Source: Amphimedon queenslandica (taxonomy: Eukaryota; Porifera; Demospongiae; Haplosclerida; Niphatidae). From it: 64,000 nt of DNA. The notes under the pieces were generated by a model, which was not told the origin of the DNA, did no database searches, and was given only the letters and a program-made list of their open reading frames with translations. Location: positions 1,635,132-1,699,131 of the forward strand of contig NW_003546242.1 in assembly GCF_000090795.2 (NCBI RefSeq). Reading direction: 5' to 3'. The first letter of the stretch is position 1; every line of letters begins with the position of its first letter. Shown here piece after piece: positions 38,801 through 47,460 of this stretch. The position numbers and the translations under genes are program-made.

Positions 38801-41800
38801 AGAGAGTAGCTCTGGTTGTAATCTCGGGGCCAGCCCCTTCCGTTAGGGGCTTGCCCGAGACTACTCTGGTTGAAACAACTCCAAAGAGACTAAGGATTAG
38901 TAATAGCATGAAGAACAACAGCCTAAGAACACTGCAACAGAGTCCTTTGCTATCAATATCGCGGCTTTTTCAATTAAAATTGCATCTGGTAACCATGGTA
39001 ACTGCTGAGTGCAGGAAAAAAAAGCAACCAGAAATATATCCTGACCTGCGGTATAACTCTAACATTCTTCAACTTTCGTTACATGCATGATTCATTTTTT
39101 CATTATTCAAAAATACTTAATTCTAAAACATGTGAACACTTATTCGTTTGGGATACATGTAATAGAATGTCCTAAAATGCTCATTTTTGATATTCATCCA
39201 TATTTTGATTGAAAGGAGGCAGAAAATTTAGCAGAAATTTTATGAAATAGTTCTATAAAAGGACAGCGACAAACAGGTTTTTGATTCTAATGAGCAATCA
39301 TACATGTACCAATCAAGTACAAATCCATATCAGACCCTCTCTATTCCACTAGCAAAAACCAAGAGAGAGTTTTGATATTATTCCCATTCTAAAGCATTAT
39401 ACTGTAGTCTACCAGGAACAGTGAGTATCTTAATTTAAGTCAAAAAAGTCTCTCAATTACACCATGTTAGCATGACATAAAACAGTACAGCCTTCATAAC
39501 TTCCAAGCTGTCAGGATACAGCTGCAGCAAAGGAGCAACTACACATGAGAACATCAGCACTTACATAAGGGATCAGGAATGTACATGTACATGTGTCATA
39601 CATATTGAGTGAGGTAAGTATGGTCTCGTTAATATTGGTTTTATTATCACTGATTTTAATGTCACTGTCAATTACATGTACATGCATATACATGTACATG
39701 TATATGCCTCCTGCTTACTCCTCACAATTAGGAAAAGCAGCAAGAAACAATGTTCCTCTTCTCATTTGCAGGTAAAAAAGAGGACCTACAAAGAAGCTCA
39801 AATGGTGGTCGCTCAGTGGTTATCTTGCATTTCAGAAGGTTCTGAGTCACAATAACAAAAACCTACTCAATGGATACCATGGTGTAATCATAAGAAATTA
39901 TCTTGCTTCATGTATCCAGATTCTAGAGGGACTTTAGGTTTTAAATGGCATCAGAAATTCTTATGTCATAGAATGGGAACATGGCCCACAATAAACTATT
40001 GGAAACAAAACTAAAAATAACCATAGTAAACCACAAGAAGCTAAATCAGCACACCATTGACACTACACTAGTATAATAGGATGTACATGTATGTGTTGTA
40101 AGTGCCACTTGTACAGTTGTCAGAGAGTGAATGAGGTTTACCTGGCTATTCTAATCAAGTTGTTAGGGCCTCAATATTACCAAAACAGTGAAAACGTTAT
40201 TCTATTGTTAAATGAGTTTTCAACAGTTAAAATTGTTTCCTTGCTCATTCCCCGTAAATTCAATTGTCAGTCTTTTCAGTCATCAATTAGTTTCACCTTA
40301 ATTTTCCTCCAACAATTATATACATGTACATGTACGTGTAAAAGTACATGTAATCACGCGAAGTTGCAAACTTGTAATGTCTGCTTTTTTCTCAGTCTGA
40401 CAGTTGACTATATAGATTCATAATGACATGTAAATCTAGTTCCTATTTTCAGGCCAATTACACTCAGCATTGATGCTAGAATAAAACAAAACATACATGT
40501 ACGTGCACCATGCTTACACCATAAAAAGTAGTCTAATCAGCAAACAAAACTTACCTCTTTAATTAGCTTCCTTTCTGAATTTTTCATACAAACATAAAGT
40601 CTTAAATTCTCTTCAATAGCATGAATCTAAAATAAAATCAAGCATACATTATATATATGCACAAATAGAATAAAATGCTTTGCACATTTACATGTACCTG
40701 TAGCTAAAAACATTTACCTGAATTTAATTCTACATGTACAAAGCATTACACAAATTCAGCTTAAACTAGTTCCACATACATTAACTTTTGCTCTATCAGC
40801 ATAAAATCTCAAAAATTTTAAGTATCACAAATATTTCCAGCTATGGTATCCTTGTACTTCACAATACTTTAAGACTCAAAAATTATAATTTAAATAGACT
40901 GAACTGGGAATGAATCACTATCATTAGTAAGTGTGCAAGACTAGATATACTGTATGCTGCTAAAAAATTCTGATTACATGTCAATGTACATGTATATGTG
41001 CATTTTATGCCACATAAAAATTCCCACTATGGCATTAGTAAAAATAGTTAAAGTAACTTACTTGATATGTACTAAATTTCAAAGAACATTCCGCAAGTTG
41101 AGCCCAAAATGATTCAGGAATAGAGGCCATTGGAAAAAGACTGCGGTTAGAAAATGTAGCGTCTATAAAAATTAACAAAATTTAAACCTGAAGTTATTAC
41201 AATATAATTCCATATACATGTAGATCAATTATGAATAATAAAACTTACTAAATCCTTGCTTCAATTTATTCAAATGAACATCAGTGATAACAGACCTGCC
41301 CTTAAATCCTACACAGACAATATACTGCTCTGAGTTTCCAGCCTTACTGCTGACTGGCTTGTAAACATTAACCTTAAAATAGAAATACAAAATAATGACT
41401 GCATCTGAGAATATGAATAACATCAATATCTTTCCTTTGGTAGTGTCTCATTTGAGCCCCTGTAGTCAATCATAAGAATAATTATTAAATGTGAGCAAGG
41501 TACAGTACTATTTTTCTCCAATAATTTTACCAAAAAAAACACAAGCATTGAGAGAAAAAATACATGCATGTTGTCTTATGTACCTAGGAATCATTTTTGA
41601 ACCACAGGCATTTCTACTTGTACATGTAAATAACTATATGTACATGCATGTAGGTAGTACCAAAATACTAGTGTTGTTTTGGTATGAACATTTGTTTTGG
41701 TTATAGTTTTAGTTATAGTTCGAATGGTCACTTTTCTTGTAGTTTAGTATTAGTTTTGGTTTAATTCTTCAATCCTTTTTAGTTTTAGTTTTAGTTTTAG

Positions 41801-44800
41801 TTTGCAACTTGAATAATGTTTTAGTTCTAGTTTTAGTTTAGTTTCAGACTTTGATTTTCTTTTAGTTTTAGTTTAGTTTTAGTTTAGTTTTAGTTTTTCC
41901 CTATTAAAATATATTTAGTTTAGTTTTAGTATTGAAGAAAAGTTTTAGTTTTAGTAAAAATTTGAGTAAATATATCCCATAGCACTAGCCATTTTCTAAA
42001 ATTACAAGCACAATGTGGTAACCATGGGTAAACCAGGTGCATATAACATATGCATGCATGACATGTAACTAACTAAAAGATATTTTGGTTTATAGCATGT
42101 AATTGTATTAGTTTTAGTTTTTTTGAAAACATCATTTGACTTTTAGTTATAGTTTTAGTTTAGTTCTTTTACTCTGTTTAACTTTTAGTTTTAGTTGTAG
42201 TTTTAGTTTAAACCTCCAACGACATTTAGTTTTAGTTTTAGTTTTAGTTTACTAAAAGTACTTTTAGTTTTAGTTATAGTAAACCAAAACAACACTACAA
42301 AATACTCCACCTCAAACTTGATGACAAATATTTTTCCATAAACAGCAAGTACACGCAGTATGCAGCCATAATAGTCAGCCTATCTTTATCATATGTACAG
42401 TACCAGGAGCCCATAAAAGAAAAAGGAAAGGGTAGGAGCGCGCAACACCCACGCATTTAATTAAAATCACTGTAGCCTGCATATCCTAATGAGTTTACTA
42501 TTTTTAGAACAAGGTAAACCACACCTGTTTAATAAAATGGCTACCAGTGTGAAGGTTGCTCTGAAAAAGAAGCTGTTTACATCTCAAGACACTGTACCAG
42601 CAACAGATTTATTGAAAGAACTTAAAACGATAAGTATGCTACCCCAAAAATTCAGCTCCTTACAGTAAAGCCTTCTCTCAATCAAGTGCAAGTTGGTNNN
42701 NNNNNNNAAACTGAGTCTAGAGGACAATTAAGAGCTACAGCAAATCAGAAGAGCCCTTTAAATTAATGAAAATACCTTCATTACACAATATAAAGGGCCT
42801 GCTAACTCGCAGTTCTTAATTCTCCTTGAGATTTTCCAGACTAAAGACTTGCTGCACTTGATTGAGAGAAGGCTTTACTGTAAGGAGCTGAATTTTTGGG
42901 GTAGCATACTTATCTTTTTAAGTTCTTTCAATAAATCTGTTGCTGGTACAATGTATTAAGATGTAAACAGCTTCTTTTTCAGAGCAACCTTCACACTAGT
43001 AGCCATTTTACTAAACGGGTGTGGTTTACCTTGTTCTAAAAATAGTAAACTCATTAAGCTATGCAGGCTACAGTGATTTTAATTAAATGCGTGGGTGTTG
43101 CGCGCTCCTACCCTTTCCTTTTTCTTTTATGGGCTCCTGACAGTACATATATACAAATGTAAGACACATTGATCAGATCTCTTAGGCTGTTATTCTATAT
43201 TGAATGAGTTTTGCCTTGCTAAGAGTTAAAACAGATTGAGTAAAACAGATTGAGTAACTTACATGTACATACATGTATGCATGTACATATACATGTACAA
43301 GGACTTTATCAGCCTACACCAATAAAAAATAGAGCTGGGTGATATATTGATATTTTGATATATATCGGGTAAAACATCAATTTAGTTACTGAATGATATC
43401 GAGTCCATAATTTTGCAATGATATATCAATAAGACAATAATTACTGGGAGTGGCGGTCAAAAATCAATTAATTAATAATTACCACATAGTCACTAGTGAT
43501 GTGCGATATCTGATCCGGTTCCATTCCGAGTACTTTTTCTCTGAGTATCGATGGTATTGAGTACAATTCCAAGTACCAGAGAAGGTCAAAGTCCAGAGGT
43601 GCTTCCAGCAAGTTACTGCTGCTTGAATTGACCATAAACAGTAAAAACAGGCTTCACTGTTCACTTACTCACTTTTTCATTATCTAAAAGATTCAAACAA
43701 CAATCCAGAAGACTGAGACAGTAGCTGGAGAAGCTGAAAAAGCATTATTTATCATTTTTGGTGTCATTTTTTAACAATAAAAATTATTTTTACATTTTTA
43801 GTTTGTAATTAACTAGTAGTTTATTAAACATTATTGTAGTTAAGTGGGTGTGGTTGTACTCAGAATCGATATTTTCGGTACTGGAAATCTTTGATACCAA
43901 TTTGATACTGCCTAGGAATCGAAGAATCGAGAATTTTGGTATCGGAATCGCACATCACTAATGGTCACACAAAAACAAAATGGCTAAAAAAAGCAAGTGA
44001 ACAGCTGGAAATTGAAGAGCAACAACAAGAACTAGTGTCTAAAAGTAATACCAAATCACAAATATGGATCTACTTTGGGTTTGTGAAGGATACTGGAAAA
44101 TTTGGGTTTGTGAAGGATGCTGGAAAAGATCAAGAAAATCCCAAGTGCCAAATATGCTGGGAGAAGAAAGTTAGCAAACCTATAAGCTGTAAAGGTCGTA
44201 ATACCACAAATTTGTTCTCTTACCTTCGATATCATCACCCCAAAGAGTTTGTTAAAGTTAATGAGGGTAAGACCAAGACTTCCAATAGTCACCAGTCATC
44301 AAGCAAGCAACTAAATCTAAACTTTACAAATATCCATGTAATAGTAAAAGATGGCAAGCTGTTAGTCTAATGCTGTCACATACTACTTAGCTAAGGACAT
44401 GTTACCTGTCTATTCAGTTGAGAAAGATGGCTTTAGACACATGATGGAAGTTCTTGACTCCAAGTATGACTTACCAGGGCGAAAATACTTTACACAGACA
44501 GCAATTCCTCAGTTATACTCGCGTGTTTGACATTAATTCTGTTGCCTCTCAATTCAAACACATATATAATTATGCTGCTACAACTGACCTTTGGAGTAGC
44601 TATACTATGGAACCCTCTATCAGTCTCACAGTACACTTCATCAATGAAGAATGGGAGCACAAGTCTAGATGTCTTCAGACTATGTTCAAGCGAGAGGATC
44701 ACACTGGGTCTAACATCTCAGAAGCGTTAACACAGGCAATGCAGCAATGGGAACTCAATAACAGTAGCTTAGTCTGTATTACTACAGATAATGGATCCAA

Positions 44801-47282
44801 TATGATATTAGCTTCTGACATTTTGGGTTGGAATCGAATATCATGTTTTGGCCATAATCTCCACCTCGCTGTAACCAACTCTGTGAAAGGTGATGATCGT
44901 GTTACAAAGGTAGTTGGTATATGCAACAAGATAGTATCTTATTTTTCTCACAGTTGGAACAAAAGAAGAGATGTAGCAATAATGCAAGGGGAGCTAAAAC
45001 TACCCAAGCACTCTCTTATCACAGTAAGGATATAATCATGTAATGGTTCATTCATGTTATTACACTATTATTTAGGATTGTCCAACCAGATGGGCTCAAA
45101 AGTCAAGATAATAGAGCGCATACTTGAACAGGAAAGCACTATTCGAAAAGTACTTACACATGTAGTACTGACCGCAAATCTGTTCATCTCATCCCATCAT
45201 GGCAAGATATAAAATTTCTGGAGTCCATGAGGTCTGCCCTAGGTCCACTATATGCTTTTACTGACATTCCATCTGGTGAAAAGCACGTGACCATATCTGC
45301 TGTAGTTCCACTACTTCATCATTTGTACTCCGACACACTTCTACAAAAAGAATCCGACACACAACTTACCAAAGATTTTAAAAGAGCAGTGAAATCTTAC
45401 TTTGAAAGCAAGTACAGTGATTAAGATACCCTTCTATTTCTTAACTCAGCATCATATCTCGATTAAAGATTTAAAATGGAATACATGTATATACATGTAG
45501 CTGAATCAGACAAGGTGAATATCAAGAAAATACTAGAAGAAGGTAAAGAGATGTCTGAGAAGTATACACTTTACCCTGAGAAACCAGATGACACTGAAGA
45601 TGTGGCTACTACCACTTCAACTTCCTCTTCCACTGATCCACTTTTGCCTAAGAAACTCTAAATACCCTAAAAAATCACTGCACTTACACTTTAAACCAAA
45701 CTTCCTTAACCCTCGAAGAGAAGATCCAAAATTAAATAGATAGATACATTCAATATCCTCTACTAGATTCAGAGTTAAATCCATTAGAGTGGTGGAAGTC
45801 TTACAACAAAACTTTCCCGGCATTAAGCACATTAGCAAGGAAGTATTTATGTTGCTGTGCAACCAGCTCTCCCTCCGAGAGAGTTTTCAGTACATCTGGC
45901 AATCTCATGTCTTCAAGACGAACTTGTTTAAAACCAGACAAAGTTAATACAATGGTATTTTTGGCTAAAAATCTTTGATAGTTTTTGCTAAAAATTTAAT
46001 ATGATAATAATTCAACGTGTACATGTACATGTACTCAAGTGATAAATAGTAATATCATGATATGTCACTTTGAGCGATATATCATTGGACAAATTTTGAT
46101 ATCGCCCAGCTCTAATAAAAAAACCCACAATAAAATTGCAAAGAGCATTAATAAAGCTAACATTAAAGCATCATTCACTTTAAAAGCACAAGTACGTGTA
46201 TAATATCATAGTGCAATACACAGAAAACCTTTATATATCAATTTTTAAACCAAAAAATTGACATCTGCTCATTAAAAATGCATTTAACACTAACCTTTTT
46301 AAAGCAAGTTGCCAGTAAATAAAGAAGACATGCTGACTGGCATTCCAAGGTTGTAAATGATTTCAGAATGAATGTCCCATCATCCCTCAATACTAAAAAG
46401 GCAGCAACTGTTTCACAAAACAATAACTGAGATACAATAGTCTCTTGTTCAGCAGGACTATTAGCACAATCTATGCTACCATCAGCAGTTACCTAATAAA
46501 AGATAGCACAAAATTATAGACACTATAAAAGCAAGACCTACCAAGTGGACATCTTTCAATTCTTTCTTCACCTTCTCAACTAATCCAATAACATTATCCC
46601 AGATCGTTATATCGCCACTGTTATCTTGTCCAAAATACCAATTGTCAATAGTCTCTATCATAAATCGATCCTGATCAATGAGAGCTACAGTGCTGTTGCC
46701 TTCATAATAGGGGTTTAAAGTAGTTGCTCTCCACTGCCAAACAATATCCATTCGATGAATTTTGAGGTAATGATTTAAGCTAGTAACAAAGGCACCAGGA
46801 GCTTCACAAAGGTGTAACGAATTAAGCCTTATTACAGAATCGGGCACGATATTAAAGACAGTGAGAATTTCATGCAACTTTGTCCAGCCTTGTGTACATA
46901 ATTCAGGCTGATGTCTCTTACGGACCTCTGGGATAATATTGCCAGCTCTATTTGTGAACTTGGTGTGGCGGTGCCATGAGGTGATTTCCTTGTCATCCAA
47001 TTTACTTTTCACACTGTTCAGCTTATTTCTTATGTCAAGAAGGCTACGGTGACTGTATTGCGGATGATGAAATATTTGTTGTGGGTCTGGTAATTTCCAT
47101 GTGCTTGGTATTTCATCATGAAACTGGAATTTCTTTGAAAAAAGGTCACGTACTTGTTCCTCTGCTTCATCACTGGCATTGCCTTTCCTATGCCTACCAG
47201 GCGACTCGTCTCCTCCTCGGTAACTTCCACGTCCACGTGCCCTACTGCCACGGCCCCAATCTCCCCTTCTAGTTCCAAACAT
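20896..47282 (-). CDS. CMTR2: Cap-2 mRNA 2'-O-methyltransferase CMTR2
   Basis: This enzyme methylates the ribose of the second transcribed nucleotide of capped RNA. Sixteen exons in consistent phase give ~893 residues (human ~770). In minus order they are: 47282-46542, 46492-46295, 41372-41249, 41162-41062, 40626-40555, 26627-26538, 26482-26305, 22792-22650, 22355-22203, 22159-22055, 22012-21876, 21821-21671, 21570-21472, 21428-21333, 21238-21026, 20976-20896. An RG-rich N terminus is followed by the first FtsJ domain, with LHLCEAPGAF and the K-D-K-E set (about K131 in CTQGWTKLHE, D251 in VTADGS, K291 in GTFILK, E328 in GNSEQY). The second FtsJ domain (about 550-890) keeps FVDLWGGPSG, D~700 and E~779 but has N~587 and R~742 where CMTR1 has catalytic lysines. 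This fits the inactive C-terminal domain known in CMTR2. The exon VKDICCEKFIERCKLKKL continues the human helix after a 13.9 kb intron, showing it is one gene. Confidence 0.9.
22999..23199. mobile_element. MITE with ATGCTGTGTTTACACTA termini
   Basis: Left end ATGCTGTGTTTACACTA and right end TAGTGTAAACACAGCAT are perfect inverted repeats of 17 bases. The body is rich in GGCTGG/CCAGGC palindromes and non-coding. No clean target duplication was found. It lies in the 3.5 kb CMTR2 intron. Confidence 0.75.
24107..24912. mobile_element. Long-TIR non-autonomous element
   Basis: The left arm (AGAATAGGATACTTTA near 24115, GAAGATTATCCTCAAGGTTA near 24168, GTTGAGTTTGACC near 24209) returns in reverse complement at 24785-24912. 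The arms are about 120 bases, with a few indels between the blocks. No transposase is present. The class is undetermined. Confidence 0.75.
25161..25566. mobile_element. hAT MITE with perfect 8-base target duplication
   Basis: Termini are TAGGGCTAGGCAAATTATGC and its complement GCATAATTTGCCTAGCCCTA. Flanking direct repeats TTGGAGGC lie at 25153-25160 and 25567-25574. The interior carries repeated TATTATGCT units. The insertion splits a short open frame with exon-like features (see findings). Confidence 0.9.
25649..25817. mobile_element. MITE, TATAGGGGTT family, copy 2
   Basis: Ends CTGTATAGGGGTTTTATTTT and, from the right, CAGTATAGGGGTTATATTTC, flanked by TA on both sides. The interior matches 2230-2422 in reverse orientation. 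The TA duplication suggests a Tc1/mariner-like mobiliser. Confidence 0.8.
25818..26304. other. CMTR2 intron sequence, nothing recognised
   Basis: AT-rich intron remainder with poly-A tracts and ACATGTAC units near 26088. No exon, inverted repeat or ORF of substance was seen. Confidence 0.4.
26786..26851. repeat. Three tandem 22-base units
   Basis: Units at 26786-26807, 26808-26829 and 26830-26851 all end CCACCCACAA; the first two begin CAGTGA. This is a short minisatellite inside the largest CMTR2 intron. Confidence 0.8.
26935..27286 (-). other. Unknown minus-strand ORF ending in a 58-base tandem duplication
   Basis: A minus-strand frame runs from about 27286 to 26939. It begins with basic residues (SKRLRRSK), passes an acidic KEMETVPELEEETEV stretch and a segment YTVIVHPFKAGSDPNEKA. 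I do not recognise the family. There is no ATG at the front, so it would be an internal exon or a fragment. Its 3' part is a 58-base tandem duplication in which each unit holds a pyrimidine-AG followed by CTTCGTGTAATCG and then GT. It sits inside the CMTR2 intron on the CMTR2 strand, but the CMTR2 frame is complete without it. Confidence 0.3.
27377..27497. repeat. Short foldback MITE
   Basis: ATAAGTAATATATAACATGG on the left mirrors CCATGTTATAAGTATTACTT on the right. An inner pair CTAATTTACAGTCAC and GTGACTGTAAATTAG also matches. The whole 121 bases can fold as a hairpin. Confidence 0.8.
27556..28127. repeat. Tandem duplicate of an inverted-repeat element with a nested MITE
   Basis: Two copies (27556-27899 and about 27971-28127) have ends TTAGTTATTACACCCTACT and, from the right, AGTTATGACACCCTACTG. 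Each has a central GC-rich hairpin (GGGCGTAGCC or GGGCATAGCC). The flanking AAGCATGGTTGATAG segment is duplicated too, so a ~410-base unit is in tandem. Copy 1 contains a second element at 27593-27791 with ends CCATATAGCGGGTAATTTT and, from the right, CAGTATAGCGGGTACTTTTG, flanked by TA. Confidence 0.75.
28630..30868. mobile_element. GC-rich block, probable upstream part of a broken DIRS-like fossil
   Basis: Base composition jumps well above the surrounding intron, and overlapping long frames appear on both strands, as expected of GC-rich foreign DNA rather than host exons. The same texture resumes after the hAT insertion at 33789 and there carries DIRS-type protein remains. I therefore infer that this is the gag-side part of the same retroelement. 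A Tigger-like MITE (29536-29875) is inserted in it. The element is broken, and the left limit is approximate. Confidence 0.45.
29536..29875. mobile_element. Tigger/pogo-like MITE with transposase N-terminal remnant
   Basis: Ends CAATACATCCTCTATTATCC and, from the right, CAGTGCATCCTCTATTATCC, with TA on both flanks (29534-29535, 29876-29877). Inside, a short frame near 29664 reads SLTKWKTIKEKPEALCQLEK. This resembles the helix-turn-helix start of Tigger/CENP-B-type transposases, so the element is probably an internal-deletion derivative. Confidence 0.85.
30869..33788 (+). mobile_element. hAT transposon with decayed transposase (ZNF862/KIAA1586-like)
   Basis: Termini are AGAGTGCAAAATTA and TTTTGCACTCT. 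Flanks CCTCATGC (30861-30868) and GCTCATGC (33789-33796) are an 8-base target duplication with one mismatch. The plus-strand remnant from about 31015 to 33571 reads as a large hAT-like transposase: FFSFLLNGSTDKGN, then ASGSRWVSQKV, and a C-terminal dimerisation-type segment LFSLPASNGKLERVF. A stop near 31252, further frame breaks around 31790-32000 and a MITE at 32367-32585 make it inactive. It has inserted into the DIRS-like fossil, so it is the younger of the two. Confidence 0.85.
32367..32585. mobile_element. MITE inserted in the hAT transposase
   Basis: Ends CCGTATAGCTTGATATTTTT and, from the right, CCGTATAGATTGAAATTTTC, with TA duplicated on each side. The transposase frame is interrupted between ILMPCS and FSKVTQSDEVD exactly at a TA, so target and direction are clear. 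The body is rich in TTTTCGTGGTT repeats. Confidence 0.9.
33789..35115 (+). mobile_element. DIRS-like retroelement fossil (gag knuckle and RT remains)
   Basis: Plus-strand remains include a Cys/His-rich knuckle of the DIRS/Ngaro gag type near 33850-33960. Reverse transcriptase remains of the DIRS type follow at about 34300-34830. Sequence resembling the region downstream of that RT runs to about 35115. The element is broken many times over. It is interrupted on its left by the hAT element at 30869-33788 and abuts BEL/Pao-like sequence on its right. No terminal repeats or recombinase were recognised. It looks old. Confidence 0.65.
35116..38060 (+). mobile_element. BEL/Pao-like LTR retroelement fossil (gag, protease region, RT parts)
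   Basis: Plus-strand remains in canonical order are: a BEL/Pao gag segment (about 35116-35680), a retropepsin-like and following region (about 36120-36680), and reverse transcriptase parts (about 36780-36990 and 37840-37990). It is broken many times, and a 534-base MITE lies within its RT region. No LTRs could be paired. The region is somewhat richer in G+C than the host intron. It looks old. Confidence 0.75.
37257..37790. mobile_element. MITE with GTAGGTCAGGATATATT termini, copy 1
   Basis: Ends CCGTAGGTCAGGATATATTT and, from the right, CTGTAGGTCAGGATATATTC, with ~60-base inverted arms and TA duplicated at both flanks. It is inserted within the BEL/Pao-like fossil. A related partial copy is at about 38600-39051. 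Confidence 0.85.
37982..38068. repeat. Imperfect palindrome at the end of the BEL/Pao-like fossil
   Basis: TATCATTTGTGGTTGAAAAG at 37994 is mirrored by CTTTTCAACCACAGATGATA beginning at about 38036. The spacer is about 20 bases. Origin is unknown. Confidence 0.7.
38286..38453. mobile_element. TTAA-flanked MITE
   Basis: Ends TTAAGGTGGGTTTACAATAT and, from the right, TTAAAGGCGGATTTATAATA, with TTAA on both edges and 24-base inverted termini. An inner palindrome GGAGTTGAA/TTCAACTCC is present. Another small inverted pair (AAGTGCCGTATAACGCAATG against CATTGCGTTATTCAGCACTT) follows at about 38478-38568. Confidence 0.75.
38600..39051. mobile_element. Partial MITE, copy 2 of the GTCAGGATATATT family
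   Basis: The right end reads CCGCAGGTCAGGATATATTT from outside. The body aligns with 37365-37790 through CTTTAGTAGCTTTA, TTGTATGGACC and AACTCCAAAGAGAC. The left terminus is missing. A ~45-base GC-rich hairpin sits inside at about 38818-38862. Confidence 0.7.
39054..40554. other. CMTR2 intron sequence, no feature recognised
   Basis: AT-rich intron with ACATGTAC runs near 39578, 39690 and 40325. Short frames exist on both strands, but none has domain-like sequence or consistent splice signals. Confidence 0.4.
41669..42297. mobile_element. hAT MITE built of TTTAGT repeats, copy 2
   Basis: Termini TAGTGTTGTTTTGGT and ACCAAAACAACACTA. Perfect 8-base direct repeats CAAAATAC lie at 41661-41668 and 42298-42305. 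The interior is almost entirely irregular TTTTAGTTTTAGTTTAG-type sequence. Same family as 10824-11337, in the opposite internal orientation. Confidence 0.9.
42404..43139. mobile_element. Large near-perfect hairpin element with ~290-base arms
   Basis: Both ends read AGGAGCCCATAAAAGAAAAA inward. The arms pair along their length, and an inner pair continues toward the loop, so almost the whole 736 bases folds. A 10-N gap (42698-42707) lies where the left arm meets the loop. Each arm carries a copy of a short frame starting MATSVKVALKKKLFT (42538 on the plus strand). It lies in the CMTR2 4.9 kb intron. Confidence 0.85.
43330..46114 (+). mobile_element. hAT transposon with BED-finger transposase
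   Basis: Termini TAGAGCTGGG and CCCAGCTCTA. Perfect 8-base target duplication ATAAAAAA at 43322-43329 and 46115-46122. The plus-strand transposase has a BED zinc finger (CQICWEKK followed by HHPKEF) at about 44140-44250. Catalytic-core segments (CITTDNGSNM, ISCFGHNLHLA) lie at 44770-44880, and the hAT dimerisation motif SPSERVFSTSGNLMSS at about 45867-45915. It is interrupted by several stops and frame changes between 44370 and 45860, so it is probably inactive. A 27-base tandem duplication (44074-44127) repeats FGFVKD before the finger. A second hAT MITE is nested at its 5' side. Confidence 0.9.
43494..43960. mobile_element. hAT MITE nested in the hAT transposon
   Basis: Ends TAGTGATGTGCGATATC and GAATCGCACATCACTA. 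Flanks ATAGTCAC (43486-43493) and ATGGTCAC (43961-43968) are an 8-base duplication with one mismatch. It is non-coding, with repeated GAATCGA/TATCGAT words. Confidence 0.85.
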
Positions 47283-47460
47283 GCCAGGATTTGTGTAATG
47301 AACTTGAGTACAATGAGTAGTTTAGTTCGATTGGTAGTTAGTGACTATTATACCAGAACTTGAGCTTCTGCTTCATTCAAGAGTTAAAATTAAAACAGCC
47401 CTAATAAATTTTACTTTCACCCAAACAATTATAACAACTTGACAAAAATTATAATAATTA

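Noticed and set aside
38818-38862. Possible tRNA or structured RNA gene
   Set aside because: It is a single GC-rich hairpin without a cloverleaf, anticodon arm or A/B boxes.
41690-42290. Simple microsatellite annotation of the TTTAGT tract
   Set aside because: Terminal inverted repeats and a perfect 8-base flank duplication show it is a transposon, not a plain simple repeat.
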